NCBI RefSeq assembly: GCF_024807945.1 | Contig: NZ_JANUFD010000028.1 | Coordinates: forward strand, 1 to 37,164 | Length of the DNA: 37,164 nucleotides | Reading direction: 5' to 3' | DNA from: Pseudomonas sp. JUb42 | Lineage (GTDB): Bacteria > Pseudomonadota > Gammaproteobacteria > Pseudomonadales > Pseudomonadaceae | Part shown: piece after piece, positions 1 through 7,324 of the stretch | How the letters are laid out: every line of letters starts with the position of its first letter | Numbering within the stretch: position 1 is the first letter of the stretch | Notes under the pieces: generated by a model | Seen by the model: only the letters and a program-made list of their open reading frames with translations | Databases searched by the model: none | What the model was told of the DNA's origin: nothing | Position numbers and translations under genes: made by a program

Positions 1-2
1 CC

Positions 3-74
3 GTCGATGCCTTGCTGAGGCCAGAAAGACACCGACTTGCTCGGCGGGGCAGGACTTACGACGCCCTGAGGTAA
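3..74 (+). CDS. Possible C-terminal end of an upstream gene (partial)
   Basis: Frame 3 is open from the left edge to a TAA at 72-74 and would encode about 23 residues ending RGRTYDALR. The Arg-rich, GC-rich codons look like the tail of a real protein. The piece is too short to recognise a family, and frame 2 is also open, to about position 109. This is a guess about a truncated neighbour. No function is proposed. Confidence 0.25.
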   Translation, partial: VDALLRPERHRLARRGRTYDALR

Positions 75-217
75 TTAGTCGTGATCAAAGGCACTAAAGA
101 CAGTTGCTCCTACGACGTCGTGCTCGATATGCCAACTCGTAACAATCAGGTCAGTTTTCTGAAAGCCAGCATCCCCACTCCCTGCCTAGACTGGGCAAAA
201 CCCCAGAGAACACTGCC

Positions 218-1180
218 ATGCACGGATTGACTCGCGACGATATCGAAGATGCAGCCCGCCAGGTGTACCAGGTGATGCCTGCCACTGCCCAATATGTCTG
301 GCCGTTGCTGGCCCGGCGCCTGGGTTGCACTGTGTGGGTTAAGCATGAAAACCACACACCGACCGGCGCTTTCAAGGTGCGGGGCGGCATTACTTTTCTG
401 CATTGGCTCAAGCGCACCCAGCCGCAGATCAGCGGTATTGTCAGCGCCACTCGGGGCAATCATGGCCAGAGCCTTGCGTTGGCCTCCAGTGCATTGGGCC
501 TGCGGGCGCTGATCGTGGTGCCGCAGAACAATTCCGTGGAAAAGAACAACGCCATGCGCGCTTTTGGCGCCGAGGTCATCGAGTGTGGCCGCGACTTCGA
601 CGAAGCCCGGGAAGAAGCCGCGCGCCTGGCCGAGACGCACTCGCTGTATCTGGTGCCGCCGTATCACCGGGAACTGGTCAAGGGCGTGGCCACTTATGCC
701 CTGGAACTGTTCAGCGCCGTGCCGGATCTCGACACCGTCTACGTGCCCATCGGCTGCGGCTCGGGCATCTGCGCCGTGATCGCCGCCCGGGATGCCTTGG
801 GTCTTTCTACCCAAGTGGTCGGCGTGGTCTCCACCGAAGCTGATGCCGCCAAGCGTTCGTTCGAAAGCGGCACCCTGCAGCAAACCCCATCGGCCAATAC
901 CTTTGCCGACGGCATGGCGGTACGCAAACCGGTGCCCGAGGCCCTGGCGGTGTACTCGGCAGGGGCGCAGCGGATAGTGGCAGTCAGTGACGAACAGGTC
1001 GCCGAAGCCATGCGCGTGTACTACACCGACACCCATAACCTGGCTGAAGGTGCAGGCGCGGCGGCGCTGGCAGCATTGATGCAGGAGCGTGAGGCGATGG
1101 CGGGGAAGAAGGTCGGGGTAATTCTATCCGGGGGCAATATCGATATGCCGGTGTATGCGCGGGTGGTGAGTCAGAATTGA
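218..1180 (+). CDS. Threonine/serine dehydratase-like PLP enzyme
   Basis: This 320-residue protein belongs to the fold-type II PLP family of threonine/serine dehydratases (TdcB/IlvA catalytic domain, serine racemase, threo-3-hydroxyaspartate dehydratase). The family removes water and ammonia from hydroxy-amino acids to give 2-oxo acids. TGAFKVRGG near residue 50 contains the PLP lysine (K53). SATRGNHGQS near 80 binds the substrate carboxylate, IGCGSG near 185 is the phosphate loop (an uncommon form of GGGG), and SGGNID lies near the C-terminus. There is no C-terminal ACT-like regulatory domain, so it resembles the short catabolic forms. The ATG at 218 follows a weak purine-rich site (AGAGAA). 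A REP palindrome separates it from the convergent LysR gene. The exact substrate (threonine, serine or 3-hydroxyaspartate) cannot be read from the sequence. Confidence 0.9.
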   Translation: MHGLTRDDIEDAARQVYQVMPATAQYVWPLLARRLGCTVWVKHENHTPTGAFKVRGGITFLHWLKRTQPQISGIVSATRGNHGQSLALASSALGLRALIVVPQNNSVEKNNAMRAFGAEVIECGRDFDEAREEAARLAETHSLYLVPPYHRELVKGVATYALELFSAVPDLDTVYVPIGCGSGICAVIAARDALGLSTQVVGVVSTEADAAKRSFESGTLQQTPSANTFADGMAVRKPVPEALAVYSAGAQRIVAVSDEQVAEAMRVYYTDTHNLAEGAGAAALAALMQEREAMAGKKVGVILSGGNIDMPVYARVVSQN

Positions 1181-1207
1181 TGAGCCAGTGAATATGCATG
1201 AGCATCC

Positions 1208-1262
1208 TGTGGGGCCGGCTTTAGCCGGGAATAGGCACTTCCCGGCTGAAGCCGGTCCCACA
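1208..1262. repeat. REP-type palindrome
   Basis: An inverted repeat of about 55 bp has arms close to GTGGGGCCGGCTTTAGCCGG and its complement, around a short centre. It lies between the convergent dehydratase and LysR genes. The same core, GGCTTTAGCCGGGA, recurs near 3600 and 21570. This matches the REP/BIME palindromes scattered between Pseudomonas genes. It may act as a two-way transcript end or mRNA stabiliser, although no T-run follows. Confidence 0.85.
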
Positions 1263-1270
1263 AGTAGCCC

Positions 1271-2212
1271 CTAAATCCCCGAAGCTTTTCGTCTGCTACG
1301 CCCGGTCAACTCCCGAGATAACACAATGAAGTTCTGCAAAGGCGGCAGCGGATTGAAGCTGCGGCAGACCAGGGTAATCGGCGCATGCAGGCGCGGGCGA
1401 GCTTCGCGGATCGGGCAGTAAACCACGCTTTGCCGATGCACATCGCGCATCGAGGCCGGGACGATGGAGATGCCGACGCCTGCCGCTACCAGGCTGATAT
1501 TGGTCAGCATGCGCTCGACCTCGAAGGCAATCTTCGGGTTGAACCCGGCGTTCTGGCAGGCCTTGATCAGGTTGGCGTACATGCCCGGCGCGCCGGGGCG
1601 ACGGACCAGGATAAAGGGCTCGTTGGCCAGCTCGCCGAGGGCAATGGCCGGCGGCGCCGTTTGTGGATCATGACCGGCCAGCACCCGATGCCCGGTGGGC
1701 AGGGTCAGCAGCATTTCCTCATTTAACAGGCGATGGAATTGCAGGCTTTGGTGATCACCCACCGGCGCCCGAAGAATGCCGACGTCTACGCGGCCCTCGA
1801 TGGCATCATGGGTCAGTTGTTCGGCGCTGCCTTCCTTGAGTGAAACTGCAACGGCGGGGTAGCGCTCGCGATAGGCGCGAATGATTTGCGGAATCAGCGG
1901 ATGGGTCGAGGCCGAGCTGGTAAAGCCGATGCTCAATTGACCTTCGATACCATGGGCGGCGCGGGACGCCTTGAGCGCGCCTTCGCTGACCCGGGCGAGG
2001 ATATCCCGTGCTTCCTCAAGGAACACCAGGCCACCGGCTGTGAGGTCCACACCCTTGGGATGACGCTTGAACAGATCGAAGCCCAGCTCCTGCTCGAGCA
2101 TGCGAATCTGCTGGCTGAGGGGTGGTTGCTGGATATTCAGGCGCGCGGCGGCGCGGGTGAAGTGTCGCTCTTCGGCCACCATGACGAAATAGCGCAAATG
2201 ACGAAGTTCCAT
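1271..2212 (-). CDS. LysR-family transcriptional regulator
   Basis: A cytoplasmic DNA-binding regulator of 313 residues, the usual LysR length. The N-terminal winged helix-turn-helix begins MELRHLRYFVMVAEERHFTR and continues through LNIQQPPLSQQIRMLEQELG (residues about 26-45). The rest is the two-lobed effector-binding domain, with the typical SIGFTSSAS opening near residue 95. The wording of the HTH is close to the BenM/CatM group, which responds to small carboxylates. It starts 132 bp from the divergent symporter gene, so that symporter is the most likely target, with autorepression also likely. The effector is unknown. The ATG at 2212 encodes the canonical LysR start. Confidence 0.95.
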   Translation of the reverse strand: MELRHLRYFVMVAEERHFTRAAARLNIQQPPLSQQIRMLEQELGFDLFKRHPKGVDLTAGGLVFLEEARDILARVSEGALKASRAAHGIEGQLSIGFTSSASTHPLIPQIIRAYRERYPAVAVSLKEGSAEQLTHDAIEGRVDVGILRAPVGDHQSLQFHRLLNEEMLLTLPTGHRVLAGHDPQTAPPAIALGELANEPFILVRRPGAPGMYANLIKACQNAGFNPKIAFEVERMLTNISLVAAGVGISIVPASMRDVHRQSVVYCPIREARPRLHAPITLVCRSFNPLPPLQNFIVLSRELTGRSRRKASGI

Positions 2213-2344
2213 GGTGGTCTGTCCCGCTGCGAAGTTTTATTATTGGCGCCCGCTCAAGCCAGGCATTGACCGGCCAGCGTGCCCAATCAGGTAGTCCCTG
2301 ACAAGGCATGCCCATAACAATAAATAGATGGATTCGGAGCGTCG
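2213..2344. promoter_or_regulatory. Divergent LysR/symporter control region
   Basis: This 132-bp gap between the divergently transcribed regulator and symporter must hold both promoters and probably the LysR site. AT-rich patches occur at its regulator end (TTTTATTATTGG, about 2234-2246) and symporter end (CATAACAATAAATAG, about 2311-2327). ATTG...CCAAT half-sites flank about 2271-2286. I could not define a convincing T-N11-A operator. A GGAG ribosome site precedes the symporter ATG at 2345. Confidence 0.5.
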
Positions 2345-3571
2345 ATGCCTCTCAGGCTTCTCAATAGCCCCACGTTGCAAATTATTCTGGCCATCGTCTG
2401 CGGTGTGCTGCTGGGCGTGCTCGATCCCCTTCTGGCCATCGATATGAAACCCTTGAGCGACGGCTTTATCCGCGTGATCGGTTGGTTCATGCCGTGGATG
2501 ATGTTCCTGCTGGTGTCCTCCGGTGTGGCGGGGCTGCAAACCCGGCAGCGGGGGCTGGTGGGCAAGGCCTTTATGTATTTCCAGGTCATGGGCCTGATCT
2601 CGTTATCTCTGGGCTGTGTGGTGACGCTGGCCTTCAAGCCTGGTGCCCATACCGCCTTTAGCCACGGTCCTGCAGTCGCGCCTGCGCAGCTGCTGGATGC
2701 CGGGTTTTCCTGGGCGTCCGTCGGTGCGGTGGTCACCCATGCCTTCACCCAAAGCCTGGTCATGCAGGTGATGCTTGCCGGGCTGCTGTTCGGCACTGTC
2801 GTTGGCCGCTTGGGCGGTACCGAGCGGGGGGATGAGTTACGGGCCTTCCTGGAAAAAGCTGTCGCGCTGCTGTTCCGGATCCTGCGGGTGATTCTGCGCT
2901 TCGCACCGCTGGCGGCCTTCGGTGCCATGGCCTTCAGCATCGGCCGGTTCGGCCCGGCGGCGGCGCTGCCGCTGTTCAAGTTTGTCGCGGTGATGTACCT
3001 GGCCTGCGGGCTGTTCATGCTGTTGGTACTGGCGACCGTCGCCAGGCTGGCCGGGGCGCGGCTGTGGCGGTTAGTGGTTTATGTCAAGGACGAGCTGCTG
3101 CTGGTTGTTTTTACCGGCTCATCGGTAGCGGCATTACCGGGGTTGATCGACAAGATGCAAAAGCTGGGTTGCGATCAGCAATTGGTCCGTTTGATCCTGA
3201 CCACGGGCTACACCTTCAATCTCAGCGGCTCGAACGTTTACCTGACCACCGCCGTGCTGTTTCTGGCGCAGATGGCGGGGATCGACCTGAGCGCTGCCGA
3301 GTTGTTGACCCTGCTGCTGATTTCCCTGCTGACCTCCCTGGGCTCCACCAGCATGGCGGGCTCGGCGTTCCTGACCCTGATTGCCACGCTGAATCTGCTG
3401 CATCTGGTGCCGCTGGAGAGTGTTGGCCTGCTGCTGGGGGTCGAGCGCCTGATGAAGTGCCGTTCGCTGACCAATGTGCTGGGCAATTGCGTGGCTTGCC
3501 TGGCCATTGCCCGTTGGCAGAACGCGCTGGACAGGCCGGTGATGTGTAAGGAATTGGCTGTACAAGCCTGA
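2345..3571 (+). CDS. Dicarboxylate/amino acid:cation symporter (DAACS family)
   Basis: A 408-residue inner-membrane protein with about eight hydrophobic segments and the re-entrant-loop signatures of the DAACS family (GltP, DctA, GltPh). Motifs include FTGSSVAALPGLIDKMQKLG near 258-277, corresponding to the serine-rich hairpin. TGYTFNLSGSNVYLT near 288-302 corresponds to the GYSFNLDGT segment. SLGSTSMAGSAF near 330-341 corresponds to the second hairpin. The family couples uptake of glutamate, aspartate, fumarate, succinate or serine to protons or sodium. Start at ATG 2345 after GGAG. It diverges from the LysR gene and converges on the exported-lyase gene across a REP. The substitutions in the canonical serine and aspartate motifs mean that the substrate may differ from plain C4 acids. 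Confidence 0.93.
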   Translation: MPLRLLNSPTLQIILAIVCGVLLGVLDPLLAIDMKPLSDGFIRVIGWFMPWMMFLLVSSGVAGLQTRQRGLVGKAFMYFQVMGLISLSLGCVVTLAFKPGAHTAFSHGPAVAPAQLLDAGFSWASVGAVVTHAFTQSLVMQVMLAGLLFGTVVGRLGGTERGDELRAFLEKAVALLFRILRVILRFAPLAAFGAMAFSIGRFGPAAALPLFKFVAVMYLACGLFMLLVLATVARLAGARLWRLVVYVKDELLLVVFTGSSVAALPGLIDKMQKLGCDQQLVRLILTTGYTFNLSGSNVYLTTAVLFLAQMAGIDLSAAELLTLLLISLLTSLGSTSMAGSAFLTLIATLNLLHLVPLESVGLLLGVERLMKCRSLTNVLGNCVACLAIARWQNALDRPVMCKELAVQA

Positions 3572-3590
3572 CGAGGATGCTGCGCAGAAC

Positions 3591-3644
3591 CGTAGGACCG
3601 GCTTTAGCCGGGAGGGCGCCCTCGCGGCTGAAGCCGCTCCTACG
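3591..3644. repeat. REP-type palindrome
   Basis: The second copy of the GGCTTTAGCCGGGA-type inverted repeat, with outer arms CGTAGGA and TCCTACG. It fills the convergent gap between the symporter (ends 3571) and the exported lyase (ends 3671). The right arm reads GCGGCTGAAGCCGCTCC, so it diverges from the first copy. A role in ending both converging transcripts is possible. Confidence 0.85.
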
Positions 3645-3670
3645 ATTTACCGCGTCATTGCGGTGATTGT

Positions 3671-5272
3671 TCAGCCCTTGGCCGGCGCCAGCTTGTCAAA
3701 GGCACGATTGAGATTGCCTTCGGCCTGATTCAGCTTGTCACGACGCTCACGCAGCCAGGTCTGGTCGGCGTCCAGGGTCTTGTGCGCTTCTGTGAGCATG
3801 CGCTGCACTTCCTGGGGTTGCGGGCCGCCGGTGCCTTTGCGGGTCTTGACCATGTTTTCCGGCGACAGCGCGGCGCGGAAGGTGGCTTCGTCCAGCGGCA
3901 GGGTATTGGGCTTCCATTCGTATTTGTCGGCGGCCTTGGTATAGAGCTTCTGCGCATCGGCATAAGGGAAGGTTTTGGGCGTCATGCCTTCGCTGCGCGC
4001 CTCGGTGACGATCAGCGAAGCGAAGCTGTGACCGATGCGGAACGGCACTTTCTGCGTGCGTTCCAAGGTGTCGGCCAGCTCCATGGAGGTGGTCCATTCG
4101 TTTTCGAGTTCTTCGCGGGCGCGCTGCGGGTTGACCTGCAGGGCATCGAGCACCGCGTTCATGGCGCTGAACATCTCTTTGGTCGAGTCAAAGACGCCCA
4201 GGGAGTCGAAGGCAAACTTGTAGTCGGTCATGCCGGTGGTAACGTTATGGGCGCGCAGGGTCACGGTCTGGGCCAGGCCGACCACATCGGAAGCGGTCTC
4301 GCGGGCACGCATCAGCAGGCCGGGGTTGCGCTTCTGCGGCATGGCGCTGCTGGTGTAGGTGGACTCTTCATCGAGGAGCAGCCACGGGCGGATTTGATGA
4401 TATTGCGTATGGATATCGCCGATCAGCGCGCCGATGCGAATGGCCGATGAGGCCGCAGCGTTTGCCGCCTCGATAGGGATGTCATAGGTCGACACCTGGC
4501 TCGAATCCAGCGAGTTCTCCCGTACTGAATCGAAGCCCAGCAGCTCGGCCATGCGCTCACGGTTCAGCGGGTAGGCCGAGTTGGCCAGTACGGCGGTGCC
4601 CATGGGGCTCTGGTTCAGGCGCTGGTACAGCTCGCGGATACGCTGGCCGTCACGGTCGAAAGCGGCTTCGTACGCCAGCAGATAGTGGGCGTAGGTGATC
4701 GGCATGGCCTGCACGCCATTGGTGTACGCCGGAATCAGGGTGTCGACGTTCTTGTCGGCCAGGTCCAGCAGACGCTTGCGCGTGGCGTTCAGGGCTTCGC
4801 TGTAGGCCAGTACGTCCGAGCGCAGTTTGGCCAGACGGTAGGTGGCGAGCATGTCCTGGCGGCTGCGCCCGGAGTGAATCAGCGAGGCTTCCGGGCCGAT
4901 CTTGTCGGTCATGATCTGTTCGAGTTGCAGCACGTCGCTGGGGCGCTTGCCGTCGGGCTTATCGCCCTGTTCGATGGCGTAGCGCACGCCACCGGCGATC
5001 TTCTGGCCCATCTCCGGCTTGACGATGCCTTCCTCGGTGAGCATGACGATGGACGCCTTGTTGATGCGGTTGAGCCAGGCGAACTGGCTCTCGGCCTTGT
5101 CATCCTTGCCCTTGGCTTTGACCACCGAGGCGCCGATCTTCGCCGCCTGGGCTGCGCACTGTTCGGTGGTGGCGCAGGGCAGGTCGGCCGTGTTGGCCGC
5201 GTAGGCGCCGTAACTGGCCGTCAGGGCGATGGCGACGGCCAGGTGAATCAGGGTCTTTCTTGTTGTGGGCAT
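3671..5272 (-). CDS. Exported lyase of the argininosuccinate lyase/fumarase superfamily
   Basis: The protein has 533 residues. The first 25 form a clear Sec signal peptide: basic MPTTRK, a hydrophobic core and an AYA cleavage site after A25, predicting a periplasmic enzyme. The superfamily splits C-N or C-O bonds of succinyl compounds, releasing fumarate. The signature loop is SSAMPQKRNPG at about 308-318, with the catalytic serine expected at S308 or S309. TYAHYLLAYE (about 194-203) replaces the usual THLQxAQP region. Most family members, including ArgH, are cytoplasmic and about 460 residues, so the export signal and the roughly 40-residue N-terminal extension are unusual. It lies 27 bp after the OprD porin gene on the same strand and is probably cotranscribed with it. 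GGAG precedes the ATG. The substrate is unknown. Confidence 0.88.
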   Translation of the reverse strand: MPTTRKTLIHLAVAIALTASYGAYAANTADLPCATTEQCAAQAAKIGASVVKAKGKDDKAESQFAWLNRINKASIVMLTEEGIVKPEMGQKIAGGVRYAIEQGDKPDGKRPSDVLQLEQIMTDKIGPEASLIHSGRSRQDMLATYRLAKLRSDVLAYSEALNATRKRLLDLADKNVDTLIPAYTNGVQAMPITYAHYLLAYEAAFDRDGQRIRELYQRLNQSPMGTAVLANSAYPLNRERMAELLGFDSVRENSLDSSQVSTYDIPIEAANAAASSAIRIGALIGDIHTQYHQIRPWLLLDEESTYTSSAMPQKRNPGLLMRARETASDVVGLAQTVTLRAHNVTTGMTDYKFAFDSLGVFDSTKEMFSAMNAVLDALQVNPQRAREELENEWTTSMELADTLERTQKVPFRIGHSFASLIVTEARSEGMTPKTFPYADAQKLYTKAADKYEWKPNTLPLDEATFRAALSPENMVKTRKGTGGPQPQEVQRMLTEAHKTLDADQTWLRERRDKLNQAEGNLNRAFDKLAPAKG

Positions 5273-5299
5273 TTCAGGACTCCGGCATTGGGCAAATGT

Positions 5300-6541
5300 T
5301 TACAGCAGGGGCAGGGTGTAGCTGACGATGACGCGGTTCTGGTCGATATTGTTGCCGCCGTTGCTGCGGTAACTGCCGTTGCGCCACTTCAGCTCAAGGT
5401 TCTTCAACGGGCCGCTCTGGAAGGCGTAGCCGATATCAGTGTTGCGTTCCCACTCGGTGCCTTCCTTGTTGCCCCGGGCAAAGTTGTCGCCCTTGAGGTA
5501 GCGGGTCATTAAGGTCAGGCCGGGCAGGCCGATTGTGGCGAAGTCATAGTCGTAGCGCGCCTGCCAGGAACGTTCTTGCGGGTTGGCGAAGTCCGGGGAA
5601 ATCATCACGTAGTTGACCAGGTACGAATCGGTACCGGCCAGGTGCGGAAAGCCGGTGGTGCCATCCATGCGCTGGTAGGCCAGGCCAAAGGCGTGACCGC
5701 TGATGCCATAGGTGAAGCGCGCGCCCAGGGCGGTGTTGTCGACGTTGCTGGCACCGTCGGCCAGGGAGCGGGCGTAGCGCAGGTCACTCTTGAACGATTG
5801 CGACGTGCCGAACGGGAAGGTGTGAGTCAGGGTGGCAATGTGTTGCTTGTAATTGTCCTCCAGACCGCCGTAGTTGTAGGAGGTGGTCAGGCTCTTGGTC
5901 CAGGCGTAGCTGGCGCTGGCGAAGTCGAACTTGTCAGTGGGCTTGCCGCCCTTGATGCCCTTGGCTTCGGCAGTGATGTCTTCGTGGCCGCTGTCGTTGC
6001 GCTCGGTATTGCTGGTCAGGCGGCCGAGGTTGACAGTCAGGTTGTCGATGTCTTTGGAGGTCAACTGGCCGCCGCGAAAGGTCTGCGGCAGCAGGCGACC
6101 GTCGTTGGGCAGCACGGTAGGCAGCTTGGGCAACAGGGTGCCGATACGCAGCACGCTCTTGGCGATACGCGCCTTGGCGGTCACGCCTGCGCGACTGTAG
6201 TCATCGGGGGCTTTTTCGCTGCCGACCGGGAGCAGGCCGGTATTGCGCCGGTCCGGGCCGGAGTCCAGTTTCAGGCCGAGCAGGCCGATGGCATCGACAC
6301 CGAAGCCGACGGTGCCCTCGGTAAAACCGGATTCGTAGTTGAGCAGCAGGCCCTGGGCCCATTCATCGCGCTTGGACTGGGCGGCGCCGTCCTGGCGGTA
6401 ATCGCTGTTGAAGTAGAAGTTGCGAAATTCCAGATCCGCCTTGCTGTCTTCGAAAAAGTCAGCTTCCGCGAAACCGGGCATGGCGAGGCTCAGGCCGAGA
6501 GCGGCCGAAGTGAGGCCGAGAGAGACAGGGCTCTTTTGCAT
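5300..6541 (-). CDS. OprD-family outer-membrane porin (Occ channel)
   Basis: An 18-stranded outer-membrane channel of the OprD/Occ family, which passes amino acids or small carboxylates in Pseudomonas. The frame is open from 6619, but the ATG at 6541 is the better start. It is preceded by AAGGGA and opens a proper signal peptide (MQKSPVSLGL to PGFA, cut after A25). The mature protein begins EADFFEDSKADLEFRNFYFN, typical of the family. Alternating hydrophobic strands and polar loops follow, ending in NRVIVSYTLPLL. The length of 413 residues is normal. It is the first gene of a minus-strand pair with the exported lyase, which suggests that the channel admits the substrate of the lyase. The sub-class (OccD or OccK) cannot be assigned by eye. 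Confidence 0.93.
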   Translation of the reverse strand: MQKSPVSLGLTSAALGLSLAMPGFAEADFFEDSKADLEFRNFYFNSDYRQDGAAQSKRDEWAQGLLLNYESGFTEGTVGFGVDAIGLLGLKLDSGPDRRNTGLLPVGSEKAPDDYSRAGVTAKARIAKSVLRIGTLLPKLPTVLPNDGRLLPQTFRGGQLTSKDIDNLTVNLGRLTSNTERNDSGHEDITAEAKGIKGGKPTDKFDFASASYAWTKSLTTSYNYGGLEDNYKQHIATLTHTFPFGTSQSFKSDLRYARSLADGASNVDNTALGARFTYGISGHAFGLAYQRMDGTTGFPHLAGTDSYLVNYVMISPDFANPQERSWQARYDYDFATIGLPGLTLMTRYLKGDNFARGNKEGTEWERNTDIGYAFQSGPLKNLELKWRNGSYRSNGGNNIDQNRVIVSYTLPLL

Positions 6542-6619
6542 TTTTATTCCCTTATGGCACAGCTGATTTTTATTGGTTTTGTTTTGCCGTGAAGCGGAAA
6601 ACCCTTGGGCTCCGTTCAC

Positions 6620-6742
6620 GGCGAAAATCCTAGCGCCATAAGTTGCGGATTAAAAATATATAGTTAGTGTTGATTCGATATTTTTTATATATGGATATCC
6701 TGCCAGGGCCGTTCCTGGCGCCCACGGATTTTGTCCGAGGTA
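6620..6742 (-). promoter_or_regulatory. AT-rich probable promoter region of the porin-lyase operon
   Basis: Bases about 6648-6702 are strikingly AT-rich in an otherwise GC-rich window (TTAAAAATATATAG, then ATATTTTTTATATATGG). They sit 100-160 bp upstream of the porin ATG. This is the expected place for the promoter and a regulator site of the minus-strand operon. I cannot fix the -35 and -10 elements. Confidence 0.4.
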
Positions 6743-6961
6743 TTAGCTGGCAGCTTTTACAACTGGCAATAGTTGTAAGCCTTTAAAACCAAAGCCTGTA
6801 GGACGCTTCTGAAGTTTTTCGATATGCTCTGCAGCCGCTTGTAGATGCCTGATGGTGCGGCTAATTTGCCGCCTGTCGTTGAGGTCAACGACAGGGTTTA
6901 GTCGCCCGTCTCGGTTGCAAGTGGTCCCATAGCCATCAGCGTTCATAGCGTGATGGTCCAT
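6743..6961 (-). CDS. Doubtful small ORF, 72 residues
   Basis: An ORF with mixed GC at third positions, no clear ribosome site and no family that I recognise. Its C-terminal half (RTIRHLQAAAEHIEKLQKRP) could form a helix and looks slightly protein-like. Codons for PVVDLNDR lie exactly on a perfect 11-bp palindrome (6872-6895), which suggests that the DNA or RNA structure, not the protein, is what is kept. It could be a gene remnant. Treat it as unproven. Confidence 0.2.
   Translation of the reverse strand: MDHHAMNADGYGTTCNRDGRLNPVVDLNDRRQISRTIRHLQAAAEHIEKLQKRPTGFGFKGLQLLPVVKAAS
6872..6895. repeat. Perfect 11-bp palindrome
   Basis: CCTGTCGTTGA, then GG, then TCAACGACAGG: eleven paired bases with a two-base centre. 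No T-run follows on either strand, so it is not a standard terminator. The spacing of the arms would suit a dimeric DNA-binding protein, or a hairpin after loop opening. It lies between the porin promoter zone and the DUF6124-like gene leader. Function unknown. Confidence 0.6.
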
Positions 6962-7036
6962 GGTGGCTGTGTGCGGGGCACCTTTGGGTGCGCCGGGTGC
7001 TCCGACCGGTCGACTAACCCGTGCACAGCCGCCACC
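6962..7036 (+). ncRNA. Structured leader RNA upstream of a DUF6124-like gene
   Basis: The outer arms GGTGGCTGTGTGCGGG (6962-6977) and CCCGTGCACAGCCGCCACC (7018-7036) pair along about 16 positions with a three-base bulge. Inside are a hairpin GCACC-TTTG-GGTGC (6978-6991) and a perfect 10-bp palindrome CGACCGGTCG (7003-7012). Together they give a three-way-junction shape. It ends 47 bases before the start codon of the DUF6124-like gene. From memory, similar leaders precede related small genes in other Pseudomonas genomes, but I cannot check this here. It could be a cis-acting RNA or the 5' part of a small RNA. Confidence 0.6.
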
Positions 7037-7083
7037 TATTTGTTTAGTCGCGACAGGGTGGCATCAACCAACACGGAGTTGCC

Positions 7084-7317
7084 ATGAACCAATTTATTAA
7101 AAATCCATTCATCCTCGATCCCGATATCAAAACCGAAGACGCCTTTGCCTGCGCCTCTGAATTCCTCGCCAGCGCAGCCGCTATCGTCTACGAAAGCGCT
7201 GACAACAGCACCGCGGAATACCGGCCTCTAGCGCGCTCGGCATTGCATCAGATCGCTGCCGCGCAATTGGTCATCGAAGCCATGGCGCTCAGGTTTGGAC
7301 AAAGCACCGTCCCCTGA
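7084..7317 (+). CDS. DUF6124/DUF3077-like small protein
   Basis: A soluble 77-residue protein of the short, helical DUF6124/DUF3077-like group found mainly in Pseudomonas. The middle, TEDAFACASEFLASAAAIVYE, and the end, RSALHQIAAAQLVIEAM, match the usual pattern of two amphipathic helices after an N-terminal segment with a Phe-x-x-xPxI motif. There is no signal peptide or membrane segment. The ATG at 7084 follows GGAG. The gene has a strongly structured leader and is followed by the pvdL control region. Its function is unknown in the family, and nothing in the sequence ties it to pyoverdine. Confidence 0.7.
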   Translation: MNQFIKNPFILDPDIKTEDAFACASEFLASAAAIVYESADNSTAEYRPLARSALHQIAAAQLVIEAMALRFGQSTVP

Positions 7318-7324
7318 ATTGAAA

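Noticed and set aside
146..1036. 296-residue minus-strand frame opposite the dehydratase
   Set aside because: The plus-strand frame has all PLP-dehydratase motifs; the minus frame has none and is a shadow.
6542..6619. Upstream extension of the OprD porin frame (26 residues from 6619)
   Set aside because: The extension is polar and would bury the signal peptide; the ATG at 6541 has a good AAGGGA site and gives a normal signal peptide.
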